From positions 1 to 20,653 of IMG/VR virus record IMGVR_UViG_3300032462_001188: a stretch of DNA of 20,653 nucleotides; one strand, 5' to 3'. The notes beneath the pieces were generated by a model, which did not search any database, was not told the DNA's origin, and saw nothing but the letters and a program-made list of their open reading frames with translations. The position numbers and the translations under genes were made by a program. The stretch comes from a virus. This document shows, one piece after another, positions 13,698-20,653 of this stretch. Positions within the stretch are counted from its first letter, which is position 1. Every line of letters begins with the position of its first letter.

Positions 13698-14535
13698 TTT
13701 CTAAGGTTTTTATTTTATCCCACTCAATGTTTGATGGGGCTGGAGCTTTACCCGGTTTATGTTTCTTGTTCTTATATGCAAATTTAACATATCTTTGAAT
13801 AGCATTCTCAGAATTTAATTGGGTTGGTTCAGGAATACCTCCGGTCCAATCTAATCCTTCAAACTGCGCATCAATATAGTCGGTAATGGTTATTCGATTC
13901 TTTGCACAATACTCCGCAGCTTTCATGAACTCGACCATTTTTAGGGGGTTCTCATCTAACCCTTCTATTATCATACCGGCCCTACTATATACTTTATCAG
14001 AGTAATGCCTTATGCCCCGGTACGTTTCAGTTTGCCAAGGGTTCTCATCTAAGGCTTTATCTGCAAAGTATACCTCTAGGATTTGAGTTGATAGGGATTG
14101 AAATTTTGATAGTGCAAAACGGTTACCCATTAAATAATTACCCCAACTTATATACTGTTTACAGGCATTTGTAAAAGTTAATGTGGTTTCTTGGGCAAAT
14201 TCAGCTATTAGTGGCACTATCTTCTTCACTGTAGTCCAGTTAGTCGACCCCTCTTCAATAAGACTTACTCCCTTATGATGATTATTACGACGAATATTCA
14301 ATAACACCTTGCAAAATATGTACGCGTATTGGCTGGGGTTTTCTGCGTATAGACTGGCTTTCTTTATCTCTGCTTTGTTAGATAATAACAGAGCTCGGTT
14401 ATTACAGGACTTACCTTTGCAGGCTATAAGCAGGGCCTCAGCAAAGGATTCTGCTAATTGCTCCTCTCCTAATAATGACCTGAGGGCCTCTATAAGAACC
14501 GGCTTAGTTACATGCAGGCTCGGTATTCTCTTCAT
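13684..14535 (-). CDS. Helical protein of unknown function, possible replisome accessory
   Basis: A 283-residue predominantly helical protein with no motif I recognise and no signal peptide or membrane segment. Visible features are several Trp/Tyr-rich helices (about residues 115-180, including YISWGNYLMGNRFALSKF) and a basic, proline-containing C-terminus. Lying between the primase/helicase genes and the SF2 helicase, it could be a helicase loader or primase accessory, a slot often filled by fast-evolving proteins. That is guilt by association only. Its start lies inside the end of the upstream gene (32-nt overlap). Confidence 0.65.
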   Translation of the reverse strand: MKRIPSLHVTKPVLIEALRSLLGEEQLAESFAEALLIACKGKSCNNRALLLSNKAEIKKASLYAENPSQYAYIFCKVLLNIRRNNHHKGVSLIEEGSTNWTTVKKIVPLIAEFAQETTLTFTNACKQYISWGNYLMGNRFALSKFQSLSTQILEVYFADKALDENPWQTETYRGIRHYSDKVYSRAGMIIEGLDENPLKMVEFMKAAEYCAKNRITITDYIDAQFEGLDWTGGIPEPTQLNSENAIQRYVKFAYKNKKHKPGKAPAPSNIEWDKIKTLENESR

Positions 14536-14818
14536 CTTCTTCGGTAGATTTAGTTAGGAAATTTTCAGTCATAAATGTAAAGGCTTCTTCATAAGTAGGT
14601 ATTCTATCATTCTGATTCCAACCTGCTTTTGTTTTCAAATCCCAATACACTCTTGAATAATTGACTCCTCCAAATTCATCATAGTCAAATACAGAGCCTT
14701 CTCCAGTCGGGTCATCGGTTATTCTATTATCAGAAAGATGGATAAACTTACCCATGATATGGTCGTCACCAGTAGTGAGAACTATGTGTTCGGTTATTTG
14801 CGTGTGTTTTCTGCTCAT
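14504..14818 (-). CDS. Small acidic-tailed protein of unknown function
   Basis: The frame is open from 14899, but I choose the ATG at 14818 (104 residues, MSRKHTQITEHIV...) because it forms an ATGA overlap with the primase stop; the longer form would run 85 bases into the primase gene. The protein starts basic (SRKHTQ). Residues about 40-65 are rich in Asp, Gly and Tyr/Trp, and the C-terminus is acidic (STEEDEENTEPACN). No family is recognised. Its place in the replication cluster, between the primase and a helical unknown, is the only functional hint. Confidence 0.6.
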   Translation of the reverse strand: MSRKHTQITEHIVLTTGDDHIMGKFIHLSDNRITDDPTGEGSVFDYDEFGGVNYSRVYWDLKTKAGWNQNDRIPTYEEAFTFMTENFLTKSTEEDEENTEPACN

Positions 14819-15777
14819 AATAAATCGTCCTTTAATTGTAAGAGTTGCCCGAATGATAAGAATGGTGAAGCCCTCTCTATGGCTTTTGTTTTCTTCCATC
14901 CGAGTTTGTTAACGTCTGTGTCCTCGGGAAATTGTAGAATCTTTACTTTCTTTTGACCCACAAATTCGAGGGCTAATTTTATAGCCTGCTCAATTGCATC
15001 AGGGTCTAAACCTATAATCAATTCTTTGCAGGGGGATTTTACAATCTGATTCTTTTGGTAGGGTGATATGTTTTTACCTCCTATGGCTATGGATGGATTT
15101 CCTATGGTCAGGGCATTTGTTATAGATTCTACTAACCATATACGATTGTACATACCGAGGGCATCTTCATTATATATGACTTGTGTTTTTCCTATGCCGA
15201 GTTCTTCTTCATCAGGATTCCTAAACTTAGGCCCGAACCCTACGAAGTTTCGGGTTTGATAGTATACCAGCTTATTGTTCTTGAAGTATGGAAAAATGAT
15301 ATACCCGAATAGTTCTTCTCCATCTTCTACATACCCAACACCTGAGTAGGATAACTTTCGTATGTTGAAGCCCCTGGATTTTAAGTAGTTCCTGGCTAAC
15401 TTAGCTAACTCACTATCTCCTAAAGATATAAGTCGGTAGCCTAATGGAAATTCTACTAGAGGTTTTTCTCCATTATCTTCTACCTCTATCTCTTCGATAT
15501 ATCTTTCAAAACTTTCTTGGGTATAGGTTTTTAGAAACATATTTACTTCAGGCCAGGTATGAAAATGCTCCATGTCCATTAGTACTCCCATGGGTTGTTT
15601 CTTATAACCGCATACAAAACAGTTACTCCTATTCTGACTTAATTGTATTCCAAATTTCTTAGACTTACCACAACTTGGGCAATCGCCCCTGAGCCAATTT
15701 CTATGATAGTTTTCAAAGCCTCTACTCACTACAAAATAGTTATGGAGTTTCTTTTTTACCTCTATATTATAAATCAT
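14815..15777 (-). CDS. dnaG: DnaG-type primase
   Basis: A 320-residue phage primase with an N-terminal zinc ribbon and a Toprim core. The zinc ligands are C33/C36 (CPSC) and C53/C56 (CFVC). The Toprim part shows WLVESITNAL with its Glu, followed by IGLDPDA (the DxD motif) and FPEDTDVNKLG. It is shorter than bacterial DnaG (about 600 residues) because it lacks the C-terminal helicase-interaction domain. It lies directly downstream of the DnaB-type helicase gene with an 11-nt overlap, so the two are translated together and would form the lagging-strand priming complex. Confidence 0.88.
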   Translation of the reverse strand: MIYNIEVKKKLHNYFVVSRGFENYHRNWLRGDCPSCGKSKKFGIQLSQNRSNCFVCGYKKQPMGVLMDMEHFHTWPEVNMFLKTYTQESFERYIEEIEVEDNGEKPLVEFPLGYRLISLGDSELAKLARNYLKSRGFNIRKLSYSGVGYVEDGEELFGYIIFPYFKNNKLVYYQTRNFVGFGPKFRNPDEEELGIGKTQVIYNEDALGMYNRIWLVESITNALTIGNPSIAIGGKNISPYQKNQIVKSPCKELIIGLDPDAIEQAIKLALEFVGQKKVKILQFPEDTDVNKLGWKKTKAIERASPFLSFGQLLQLKDDLL

Positions 15778-17179
15778 TGGACACAGGCTTTTTACGTGGC
15801 TTCGTAGGTAAAGGTGCTTCCCTGCCCTGTGCTTCTGCTTCTTCTTTTTGTTTTGTGTACTCTTCCAATTGGGCTTTGTTAAATTCAGTTAGTCTTTGAT
15901 GTTTGTGGTTCACAAAGAAATAAGATGCCCCTCTCGGTCCATCCCTTTGGTCTAAAACTTCTAACCTTAATACCCCTCCCTTTTCTTCTTCTTCACTTTG
16001 CTGAATAGATAGGAGCATATCTACGTGTCGGTGTATACCAATACATAAAGCAGTATCTTCGGGTTCATATTTAGTTAGTCGTCTTGAGTAAGCAGCTCTT
16101 TGTACGTGATGGCCTGTCCATGTATGGATAATCTCATTCTTAGATGCCCAGTTCTTTACCTCTACATAGGCATTGTTAATTCTTGATTCATCATTGCCCT
16201 TTATGTTCTCATGTATTGAACCCATTAGACCCACGTAATCTATAACCGCATATCCAAATTTCAAACCAAACTCTCGGGTATAATAATCCATCCAATATTG
16301 TAAATCATCTGTGGTTGCGCCTGCGTACAATCTCTTTATAACTACCTCGCAACCGATTCTAGCATACTTTCGGGCGATCTTCTTAAGTTTCTGTTCATGT
16401 TCTCCGGAAAGCAACTCCAACTTATCTATACCGGCAAGGGATTGTTCGAGCCTCATGGACAATGAATCCTCTCCGTTTTCCAGGTCAAATATAATTATGG
16501 GTTTTTTATACCTCATATACATTTTAGCTACGTTCACAAGAAACCCCGTCTTGAAAGCCTTGGGCTTATCTATGACTGTGAAGATTGCACCCGTATTATA
16601 ACCCCTTGCATTGGTTAGATTATTGAGTTGGGTAATAGGTATAGGGTGTATGTTATCTCTATACCTTCTCTCCAATAATCGGATATTCATATCTCTTAGT
16701 AGGAACGTACCTGCGGATTCTTTAAGTGAGGTTCCTACTAGCATAGCATCTTGAATACGCTTAAGAAATTGTGGGTATGAAGAGAAGTCTTTTAGTTCAA
16801 GTGTTTCTGTGGCTTCTCTCATTTGAACATACGAGGCAAAGAGCCTTATCTCTTCAAGGAGTTCTTGGCCATCTTTAACGTGACCCTTATAAAGCTGGTC
16901 TGCTATTTTATATACGTTCTCAACATCCTCTGCCGATAGATTTTTTCTGATATCGGGTTTCCTTAGAAACTTCTTTAACCGCTCTTTAAGAATTATCTTC
17001 GAGGGTACTTTCTTTTTAAGTTTAAGGTAGTTCTTTAGATTTTGGGCAATTATTGCATGCTCTGCTAATGTAAAATAGTGGGCATCATAAAGATTTAGGG
17101 CTTTATACCCATCCCGGTCTGTAACAGTATACCTCAATATATTTTCTTGGAATTCCAATTCAAACTCAAATTTTTTCAT
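15767..17179 (-). CDS. dnaB: DnaB-type replicative helicase with atypical Walker A
   Basis: A 470-residue RecA-fold replicative helicase. An N-terminal helical domain (1-125) and linker precede the core. The nucleotide site reads VIDKPKAFKTGFLVN at 202-216: the Lys (K210) and Thr (T211) of GxxxxGKT are kept, but both glycines are replaced (D204, F209). FDLENGEDSL (231-240) supplies the catalytic Glu, and AVIDYVGLM (311-319) is Walker B with D314. The C-terminal QRDGPRG and HKHQRLTEF match the DnaB tail motifs. It is the first gene of the leftward cluster, 66 bases from the -7 element of a Bacteroidota-type promoter. Confidence 0.85.
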   Translation of the reverse strand: MKKFEFELEFQENILRYTVTDRDGYKALNLYDAHYFTLAEHAIIAQNLKNYLKLKKKVPSKIILKERLKKFLRKPDIRKNLSAEDVENVYKIADQLYKGHVKDGQELLEEIRLFASYVQMREATETLELKDFSSYPQFLKRIQDAMLVGTSLKESAGTFLLRDMNIRLLERRYRDNIHPIPITQLNNLTNARGYNTGAIFTVIDKPKAFKTGFLVNVAKMYMRYKKPIIIFDLENGEDSLSMRLEQSLAGIDKLELLSGEHEQKLKKIARKYARIGCEVVIKRLYAGATTDDLQYWMDYYTREFGLKFGYAVIDYVGLMGSIHENIKGNDESRINNAYVEVKNWASKNEIIHTWTGHHVQRAAYSRRLTKYEPEDTALCIGIHRHVDMLLSIQQSEEEEKGGVLRLEVLDQRDGPRGASYFFVNHKHQRLTEFNKAQLEEYTKQKEEAEAQGREAPLPTKPRKKPVSNDL

Positions 17180-17239
17180 CCTTTATATGTTACAATCTAC
17201 TTATAGTTTGGAATTAGTACCCATCTTTGTTTATATCTC

Positions 17240-17277
17240 ATTTGCAAATATATCAAATAATTTGCTTTCTTTGCAAA
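17240..17277. repeat. Pair of TTTGCAAA palindromes over the promoter
   Basis: Two identical 8-bp palindromes, TTTGCAAA at 17241-17248 (extended to ATTTGCAAAT at 17240-17249) and at 17270-17277, lie 29 bp apart centre to centre. They overlap the -7 and -33 elements of the leftward promoter. They could be operator half-sites, or may partly result from the promoter sequence itself. Confidence 0.5.
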
Positions 17278-17278
17278 A
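17245..17278 (-). promoter_or_regulatory. Bacteroidota-type promoter for the replication cluster
   Basis: On the minus strand TTTTG (17274-17278) is followed after 21 bases by TATATTTG (17245-17252), a full match to the Bacteroidota TTTG / TAnnTTTG consensus. It lies in the divergent intergenic region and would start transcription near 17238, leaving a leader of about 60 bases before the DnaB-type helicase gene. I found no equally good element on the plus strand for the sigma gene. Confidence 0.7.
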
Positions 17279-17291
17279 CTAAATTCTAAAA

Positions 17292-17924
17292 ATGGAAGAG
17301 CATAGACTAAAAGAAATGGGCACTTATGATGAGTCAAGGTTCAATAGGTTATATAAATCAATGACTCCCTTGAAGCGAAAGTTAGCCTCCAATATTTCAT
17401 ATCAAAGATTAGGGTTGGAATATAAAGACATACTGGCAGAGTTCGATATCAAGTTTCTGTTTGCCTATCATAAGTATCAAAGTTTCGATGAGAATAAACT
17501 TCAAGCCCATCTAATAAGAGCCCTTCAATTTTATAAGTGCCGAATACTCAGAGAAATCTATAAAGAAAAGAACTCGAGTACTAAAGTAGAAATCAATGAC
17601 CAGACTGAATATGAACATGGGTTGATTGATACCTCGATAGAAGATAGTAAAGCCTACCAGTTAGAAACTGCAATTGATTGGATTAATAAAAACCTATCCC
17701 CTGACGGTAGAAAAGTATTTGTTACAGAGTTAAATCCACCCGCATACATTATCAATAAATTACAAATCGGAGGTAGGAAGGTTATAAACCATATTCCTGC
17801 CTCTCTTGTGTGCGAGTATCTAGGTTGGGAGAATACCCAAGCGCAATTGAACCGTATATCAGACCTACGTAAAGAGATTCGATATACGGTTCAATTAGCA
17901 AGAACCCACTTCAAGAGAGATTAA
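17292..17924 (+). CDS. Probable phage RNA polymerase sigma factor
   Basis: A 210-residue protein and the only plus-strand gene. Residues about 45-92 (KDILAEFDIKFLFAYHKYQ, then LIRALQFYKCRILREIY) resemble sigma-70 region 2. Residues 130-205 (LSPDGRKVF, LNPPAYIINKL, ASLVCEYLGW, then a RISDLRKEIR helix) look like a region 4 helix-turn-helix. The layout is similar to small phage late sigma factors such as T4 gp55. It is divergent from the replication cluster and convergent on the structural genes, sharing their stop in a TTAA. It could redirect host RNA polymerase to late promoters. No domain is unmistakable, so a DNA-binding regulator is the alternative. Confidence 0.5.
   Translation: MEEHRLKEMGTYDESRFNRLYKSMTPLKRKLASNISYQRLGLEYKDILAEFDIKFLFAYHKYQSFDENKLQAHLIRALQFYKCRILREIYKEKNSSTKVEINDQTEYEHGLIDTSIEDSKAYQLETAIDWINKNLSPDGRKVFVTELNPPAYIINKLQIGGRKVINHIPASLVCEYLGWENTQAQLNRISDLRKEIRYTVQLARTHFKRD
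17845..17896. repeat. Perfect 16-bp inverted repeat in the 3' end of the sigma-like gene
   Basis: AATTGAACCGTATATC (17845-17860) and GATATACGGTTCAATT (17881-17896) are exact reverse complements separated by 20 bases. They end 25 bases before the shared stop of the convergent genes. No T-tract follows on either strand, so it is not a classic intrinsic terminator. It could be an mRNA hairpin or a protein-binding site. Confidence 0.9.
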
Positions 17925-19285
17925 TCTAACCTGAATGAGAAGTTTAAGTAAAAAGGGTGTAATTCTATTTGAGCTAAAGAGGCAACATTTAGAATTACAT
18001 GGCCCGTTGAATCTTCAATAGCTATCCTGTAAGTTTGAGCATCCCCTCTACCGGGTAGGATTACGAATTGAGTAGGTCGGTATCCAGCTGGTAGAGTAAA
18101 TATTCTTCCATCAGCATTAAGTGCATCCCATAACACTGCACCTTGAAGATAACAATTTCCCATATCATCTCTCTTAAATCTTAAGGGCATTGGTACAGAT
18201 GATATAAAGTTGTTTTGAAAAGCTGGATTGCCTGCTTCACCTACTACTCTCCAAGCCTCCTGTACTTTATTGGCTTTGGTATTAATAGAAGCATTCAGGG
18301 CTGCTATGCTTCCGTTTAGTGAGCCTATTGCTGCGTTTTGACCCGAGGTTATTACTAAAGACCAATAAGGGTTTGTTGTAGTTATATCAGTTCCTATATT
18401 GCACCAGAATAATGCCCAACCCTGAGGAGGTATTGATACTGTAGTTTCTTGGGTATCAATGGCTGCGTACTTACCCCATATTGAGGGGTGTAAGGGTTCA
18501 CCTCCTAACCCATCATTTACACTATGTCTAATAGGCATATTAAAAGTAGTAAAATTCTGTATCATCAAAAAAGTACTACCCTGTACTCTTGGTAGAAATG
18601 ATACCTCATTAGCAATTCCGGGTTGTGGAAGATTACGAATCGTGTTACCCTGTGCTTCTGTAAACCCGGTCCAATCTTGGGCCCCATCATTCAATACTAC
18701 CCGAAGCCCTGCAACAGTTTTGAACTGGTTTAGGTTTTGGAACTGGTTTACCTCATTTAGTATTGCAGCTAATAATCCTCCCGTGTGAAATACTTTCGCA
18801 TAGGTATAGATTGCACCTGCTGTAGTAGCCGTACTGGGCTGCATAGTGATATATCCAAGAACGATTTGTTTCTGAGGGGCTGTAAGTGGAGCAGGGTTCT
18901 CATCTCCATCGGGGCCTTGTATAATTGAATAGATGGCTTCTTGTCCACCGGGCGAGTTAGTAATTTCATGTTCTACTACAAAGGTATCAACTCTTCTAAA
19001 GGCGTTGGCAACATTGGATAAAATTGGTAGGGGTCCAATGACATCATCCTCTTTTATTGTTACTCCCTGTCGGCTAAGGGTTACTCCCTGCGGAAAGGTA
19101 AGGCTTTGATTTAACCGAGTTTCTACTACACCGGTAATAGCATGGGCTATGCTAATAGTATTTGTACCCCATTTTGGAGTATCGAATCCTCGGTATCTTC
19201 CTGGCTCCAGCATACCTAGAAGCCTTCTGTTCTCATCGAATGATACTAGGGGTCTGTTGTAATTGTGGGTTCTAATTTGTGTCAT
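17921..19285 (-). CDS. Tail fibre / baseplate-like structural protein
   Basis: A 454-residue virion-type protein rich in Asn, Thr, Gly and Ala, with no signal peptide. The N-terminal segment (NRPLVSFDENRRLLGMLEPGRYRGFD) looks like a baseplate attachment part. About residues 320-345 (IGSLNGSIAALNASINTKANK) look like a short trimeric coiled coil. The C-terminal domain (about 345-454), with FTLPAGYRP and alternating beta-like stretches ending YLNFSFRLD, resembles receptor-binding tips of phage fibres. It probably contributes to host recognition or the baseplate edge. Its stop overlaps that of the sigma-like gene on the other strand. Confidence 0.6.
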   Translation of the reverse strand: MTQIRTHNYNRPLVSFDENRRLLGMLEPGRYRGFDTPKWGTNTISIAHAITGVVETRLNQSLTFPQGVTLSRQGVTIKEDDVIGPLPILSNVANAFRRVDTFVVEHEITNSPGGQEAIYSIIQGPDGDENPAPLTAPQKQIVLGYITMQPSTATTAGAIYTYAKVFHTGGLLAAILNEVNQFQNLNQFKTVAGLRVVLNDGAQDWTGFTEAQGNTIRNLPQPGIANEVSFLPRVQGSTFLMIQNFTTFNMPIRHSVNDGLGGEPLHPSIWGKYAAIDTQETTVSIPPQGWALFWCNIGTDITTTNPYWSLVITSGQNAAIGSLNGSIAALNASINTKANKVQEAWRVVGEAGNPAFQNNFISSVPMPLRFKRDDMGNCYLQGAVLWDALNADGRIFTLPAGYRPTQFVILPGRGDAQTYRIAIEDSTGHVILNVASLAQIELHPFYLNFSFRLD

Positions 19286-19287
19286 GT

Positions 19288-19599
19288 TTATTCAGGTATT
19301 ATTTCGTTTATTAAATCTCCTTCTATGAAAGCCACTTTTCTACCCTCGGTCGTTGTAAATATAGGGGATATACATTTTCCTTCTACGTTCCATCTAGCCT
19401 CCATTCGAGTAGTTTTACCCCCCTCAACTATGTCCATGTACCCTTTTGCACAGAGGAAACGATTAGTATTGGGAGATACCTCATACGAACTAAATCCGAA
19501 CTGAGTTATTTTTGTAGGGTAGCCTTGAGGCGTACATTCTTTAAGGGCTTTAAATCTTTCAAGGTTTCGGAGTTGTATTTCTGGTGTTGAATTTTCCAT
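19288..19599 (-). CDS. Small protein of unknown function in the structural cluster
   Basis: A 103-residue soluble protein of no family I recognise. It begins with a helix (IQLRNLERFKAL), followed by mostly beta-like sequence (FGFSSYEVSPNTNRFLCAKGYMDIV, TRMEARWNVEGKCISPIF) with two cysteines (C47-region and in GKCIS). It ends two bases before the start of the tail-fibre-like gene, so the two are probably co-translated. A fibre chaperone or small structural protein is possible, from position only. Confidence 0.6.
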   Translation of the reverse strand: MENSTPEIQLRNLERFKALKECTPQGYPTKITQFGFSSYEVSPNTNRFLCAKGYMDIVEGGKTTRMEARWNVEGKCISPIFTTTEGRKVAFIEGDLINEIIPE

Positions 19600-19621
19600 A
19601 ATAGGGGTTTTAACAGGTTAA

Positions 19622-19828
19622 TTAATCTTCAATTATAGGTTTTAAAACAAACCCATTTAAGTCAAACACGCCTTGTGTTTGTGGTACATAATAGTATTTG
19701 TCAAAACTAAAGTCAGGGGGGCATTGAAAGAACTGAACATTATCGGGTTCTATATTTCTATGCCATGACATTATTTTATTGGGTTCACCTGACAGACTAC
19801 CATCTAAATCAATTAAAACCGTTCCCAT
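19622..19828 (-). CDS. Very small protein of unknown function
   Basis: A 68-residue acidic protein, unrecognised. It opens MGTVLIDLDGSLSG, which resembles the first motif of HAD phosphatases (DxDGxL) but is far too short for that fold, so the likeness is probably fortuitous. The remainder is aromatic and Pro-rich (FFQCPPDFSFDKYYYVPQTQGVF), typical of small beta-structured virion or accessory proteins. Its ATG is two bases from the stop of the beta-propeller-like gene, and 22 bases separate it from the next gene downstream. Confidence 0.5.
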   Translation of the reverse strand: MGTVLIDLDGSLSGEPNKIMSWHRNIEPDNVQFFQCPPDFSFDKYYYVPQTQGVFDLNGFVLKPIIED

Positions 19829-19830
19829 AA

Positions 19831-20653
19831 TTAAAATATTTTGAATTTGGTTGTTGTTGCAAAGTTTGCCCCCGAAGCTCCATGGTCTGTCACATACGCA
19901 TACCCGTTCGCTAAATCTAAAGTTATGCTATAAACAATTGGGGCTGTTGTTGCTTGTCGTAATCCTGCCGACACTCTTACTATTTTATTTGTCACACTAT
20001 TAATTATCGTAAGGATAACTGTTGATGGTGTACCCCCTGCTACGTAAACTAATCCCGTTGCTTGGTCGATTGCAATTCCGTAAGGATTAATAATGCCTCT
20101 AATTTCGGTAACTACTGCAAAGGTTGTCGCTGTTGCTGGCTCTAAAACAACAATACTATTTGGTGTTGTGTTGGCCACATAATATTTGTCCGATAAATTA
20201 CTATGGACAAGGTATGCAGGTTGATTAAGCAAAGAACTTGGATTTACAGCCGTTGCAACCACTGTTTCAGTTGTTGGATTAATTAACGAAATCGTAGATA
20301 AGTTTCTTGCTGTAACTGCAACTAATCCAAAATGTAAAGAACCAACTCTTTTGTTCTCCACCATCGCAAAACAAGCGTTGTTAATACCCAATTGTATCGT
20401 TGTTATAGATGATGATATTACCCTTGTAACGGGGTTGATAAATTGGATAGCATTACCTGAAGAACCCGTTGTACAAATTACTTTTGTTGGTGAAAATTCA
20501 ATAAAGTCTTTACTGACCGCGCCAAATGTAAAAGTTGCAGGAACTAAAGGAACGCCTAGTAAGGAATAACGATATGTTAAAGTGCTATTACCCATTAACC
20601 AAATTTCATTAATTGACTCTACCCTGTAAACAGTTTGTGGAATGTTTACACCT
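19831..20653 (-). CDS. Beta-propeller-like (YVTN-type) protein, partial at right edge
   Basis: Repeating blades are visible, for example NPYGIAIDQATGLVYVAGG and VYSITLDLANGYAYVTDHG, together with NSIVVLEPATAT, the pattern of YVTN/NHL beta-propellers. An internal ATG at 20595 would give 254 residues. However, the frame remains open from there to the edge, encoding YRVESINEIWLMGNSTL, which reads like another blade. I therefore call the gene 5'-truncated, with its true start beyond 20653. In a phage, such propellers are found in tail or adhesion proteins. It lies upstream of two small unknowns and the tail-fibre-like gene on the same strand. Confidence 0.6.
   Translation of the reverse strand, partial: GVNIPQTVYRVESINEIWLMGNSTLTYRYSLLGVPLVPATFTFGAVSKDFIEFSPTKVICTTGSSGNAIQFINPVTRVISSSITTIQLGINNACFAMVENKRVGSLHFGLVAVTARNLSTISLINPTTETVVATAVNPSSLLNQPAYLVHSNLSDKYYVANTTPNSIVVLEPATATTFAVVTEIRGIINPYGIAIDQATGLVYVAGGTPSTVILTIINSVTNKIVRVSAGLRQATTAPIVYSITLDLANGYAYVTDHGASGANFATTTKFKIF

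Noticed and set aside
14819-14899. Longer start at 14899 for the small gene downstream of the primase
   Set aside because: It would overlap the primase by 85 bases. The ATG at 14818 forms a typical ATGA coupling with the primase stop.
16486-16493. TATATTTG on the minus strand inside the DnaB-type helicase gene as a promoter
   Set aside because: No TTTG or TTG lies 17-23 bases upstream, and the site is deep inside a coding region.
19622-19828. DLDGSL in the 68-residue protein as a HAD phosphatase
   Set aside because: The protein is far too short and lacks the other HAD motifs.
1-20653. CRISPR arrays, tRNA or rRNA genes, insertion sequences, integrase or attachment sites
   Set aside because: None seen. 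Nearly all sequence is protein-coding, with no spaced direct repeats, cloverleaf-like intergenic sequence or transposase motifs.

Overview
The window is part of the genome of a tailed double-stranded DNA phage, or a prophage of one, that most likely infects a member of the Bacteroidota. No host gene is visible. The host assignment rests on two things in the sequence. First, gene starts are preceded by A-rich leaders rather than Shine-Dalgarno sequences. Second, there are promoter-like elements of the Bacteroidota type (TTTG, spacer, TAnnTTTG). The sequence is AT-rich and very densely coded: genes overlap by a few bases or are separated by a few dozen, and no gap exceeds about 115 bases.

Region 1 (50-17179, all minus strand) is a replication, recombination and nucleotide-metabolism cluster. 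In transcription order (right to left) it holds: DnaB-type helicase, DnaG-type primase, three proteins of unknown function, a UvsW-like SF2 helicase, a small Cys-motif protein, a dimeric dUTPase/dCTPase, two tandem thymidylate-synthase-fold proteins, dCMP deaminase, family A DNA polymerase, a MazG-like NTP pyrophosphohydrolase, a CYTH/triphosphate-tunnel protein, a 74-residue protein ending like an SSB C-terminal tip, a deoxynucleoside monophosphate kinase-like P-loop protein, a possible UvsY-like mediator, a gp32-like ssDNA-binding protein, a RecA/UvsX recombinase, a FEN-type 5' nuclease and an SbcD/Mre11-like nuclease. Together these give a near-complete replisome, a T4-style recombination set, and an enzyme set able to reroute pyrimidine deoxynucleotides. 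An intrinsic terminator separates the SSB gene from the recombinase gene.

Region 2 (17180-17291) is a short divergent intergenic region. It holds a near-consensus Bacteroidota promoter facing the replication cluster, overlapped by two TTTGCAAA palindromes.

Region 3 (17292-17924) is the only plus-strand gene, a probable phage sigma factor. It converges on the structural genes and shares its stop codon with them in a TTAA. A perfect 16-bp inverted repeat lies just inside its 3' end.

Region 4 (17921-20653, minus strand) carries virion or adsorption genes: a baseplate/tail-fibre-like protein, two small unknowns and a beta-propeller-like protein that runs off the right edge.

The points most worth following up are these. 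(a) The tandem TS-fold pair: both members have Asp where thymidylate synthase has the dUMP-specifying Asn, which points to dCMP-directed chemistry and perhaps modified cytosine. (b) The small protein ending in DDLPF next to an SSB that lacks an acidic tip and has lost half its zinc ligands. (c) The phage CYTH enzyme. (d) A set of three promoter-like elements with identical 21-bp spacing. All functional calls come from reading motifs by eye, with no database search.
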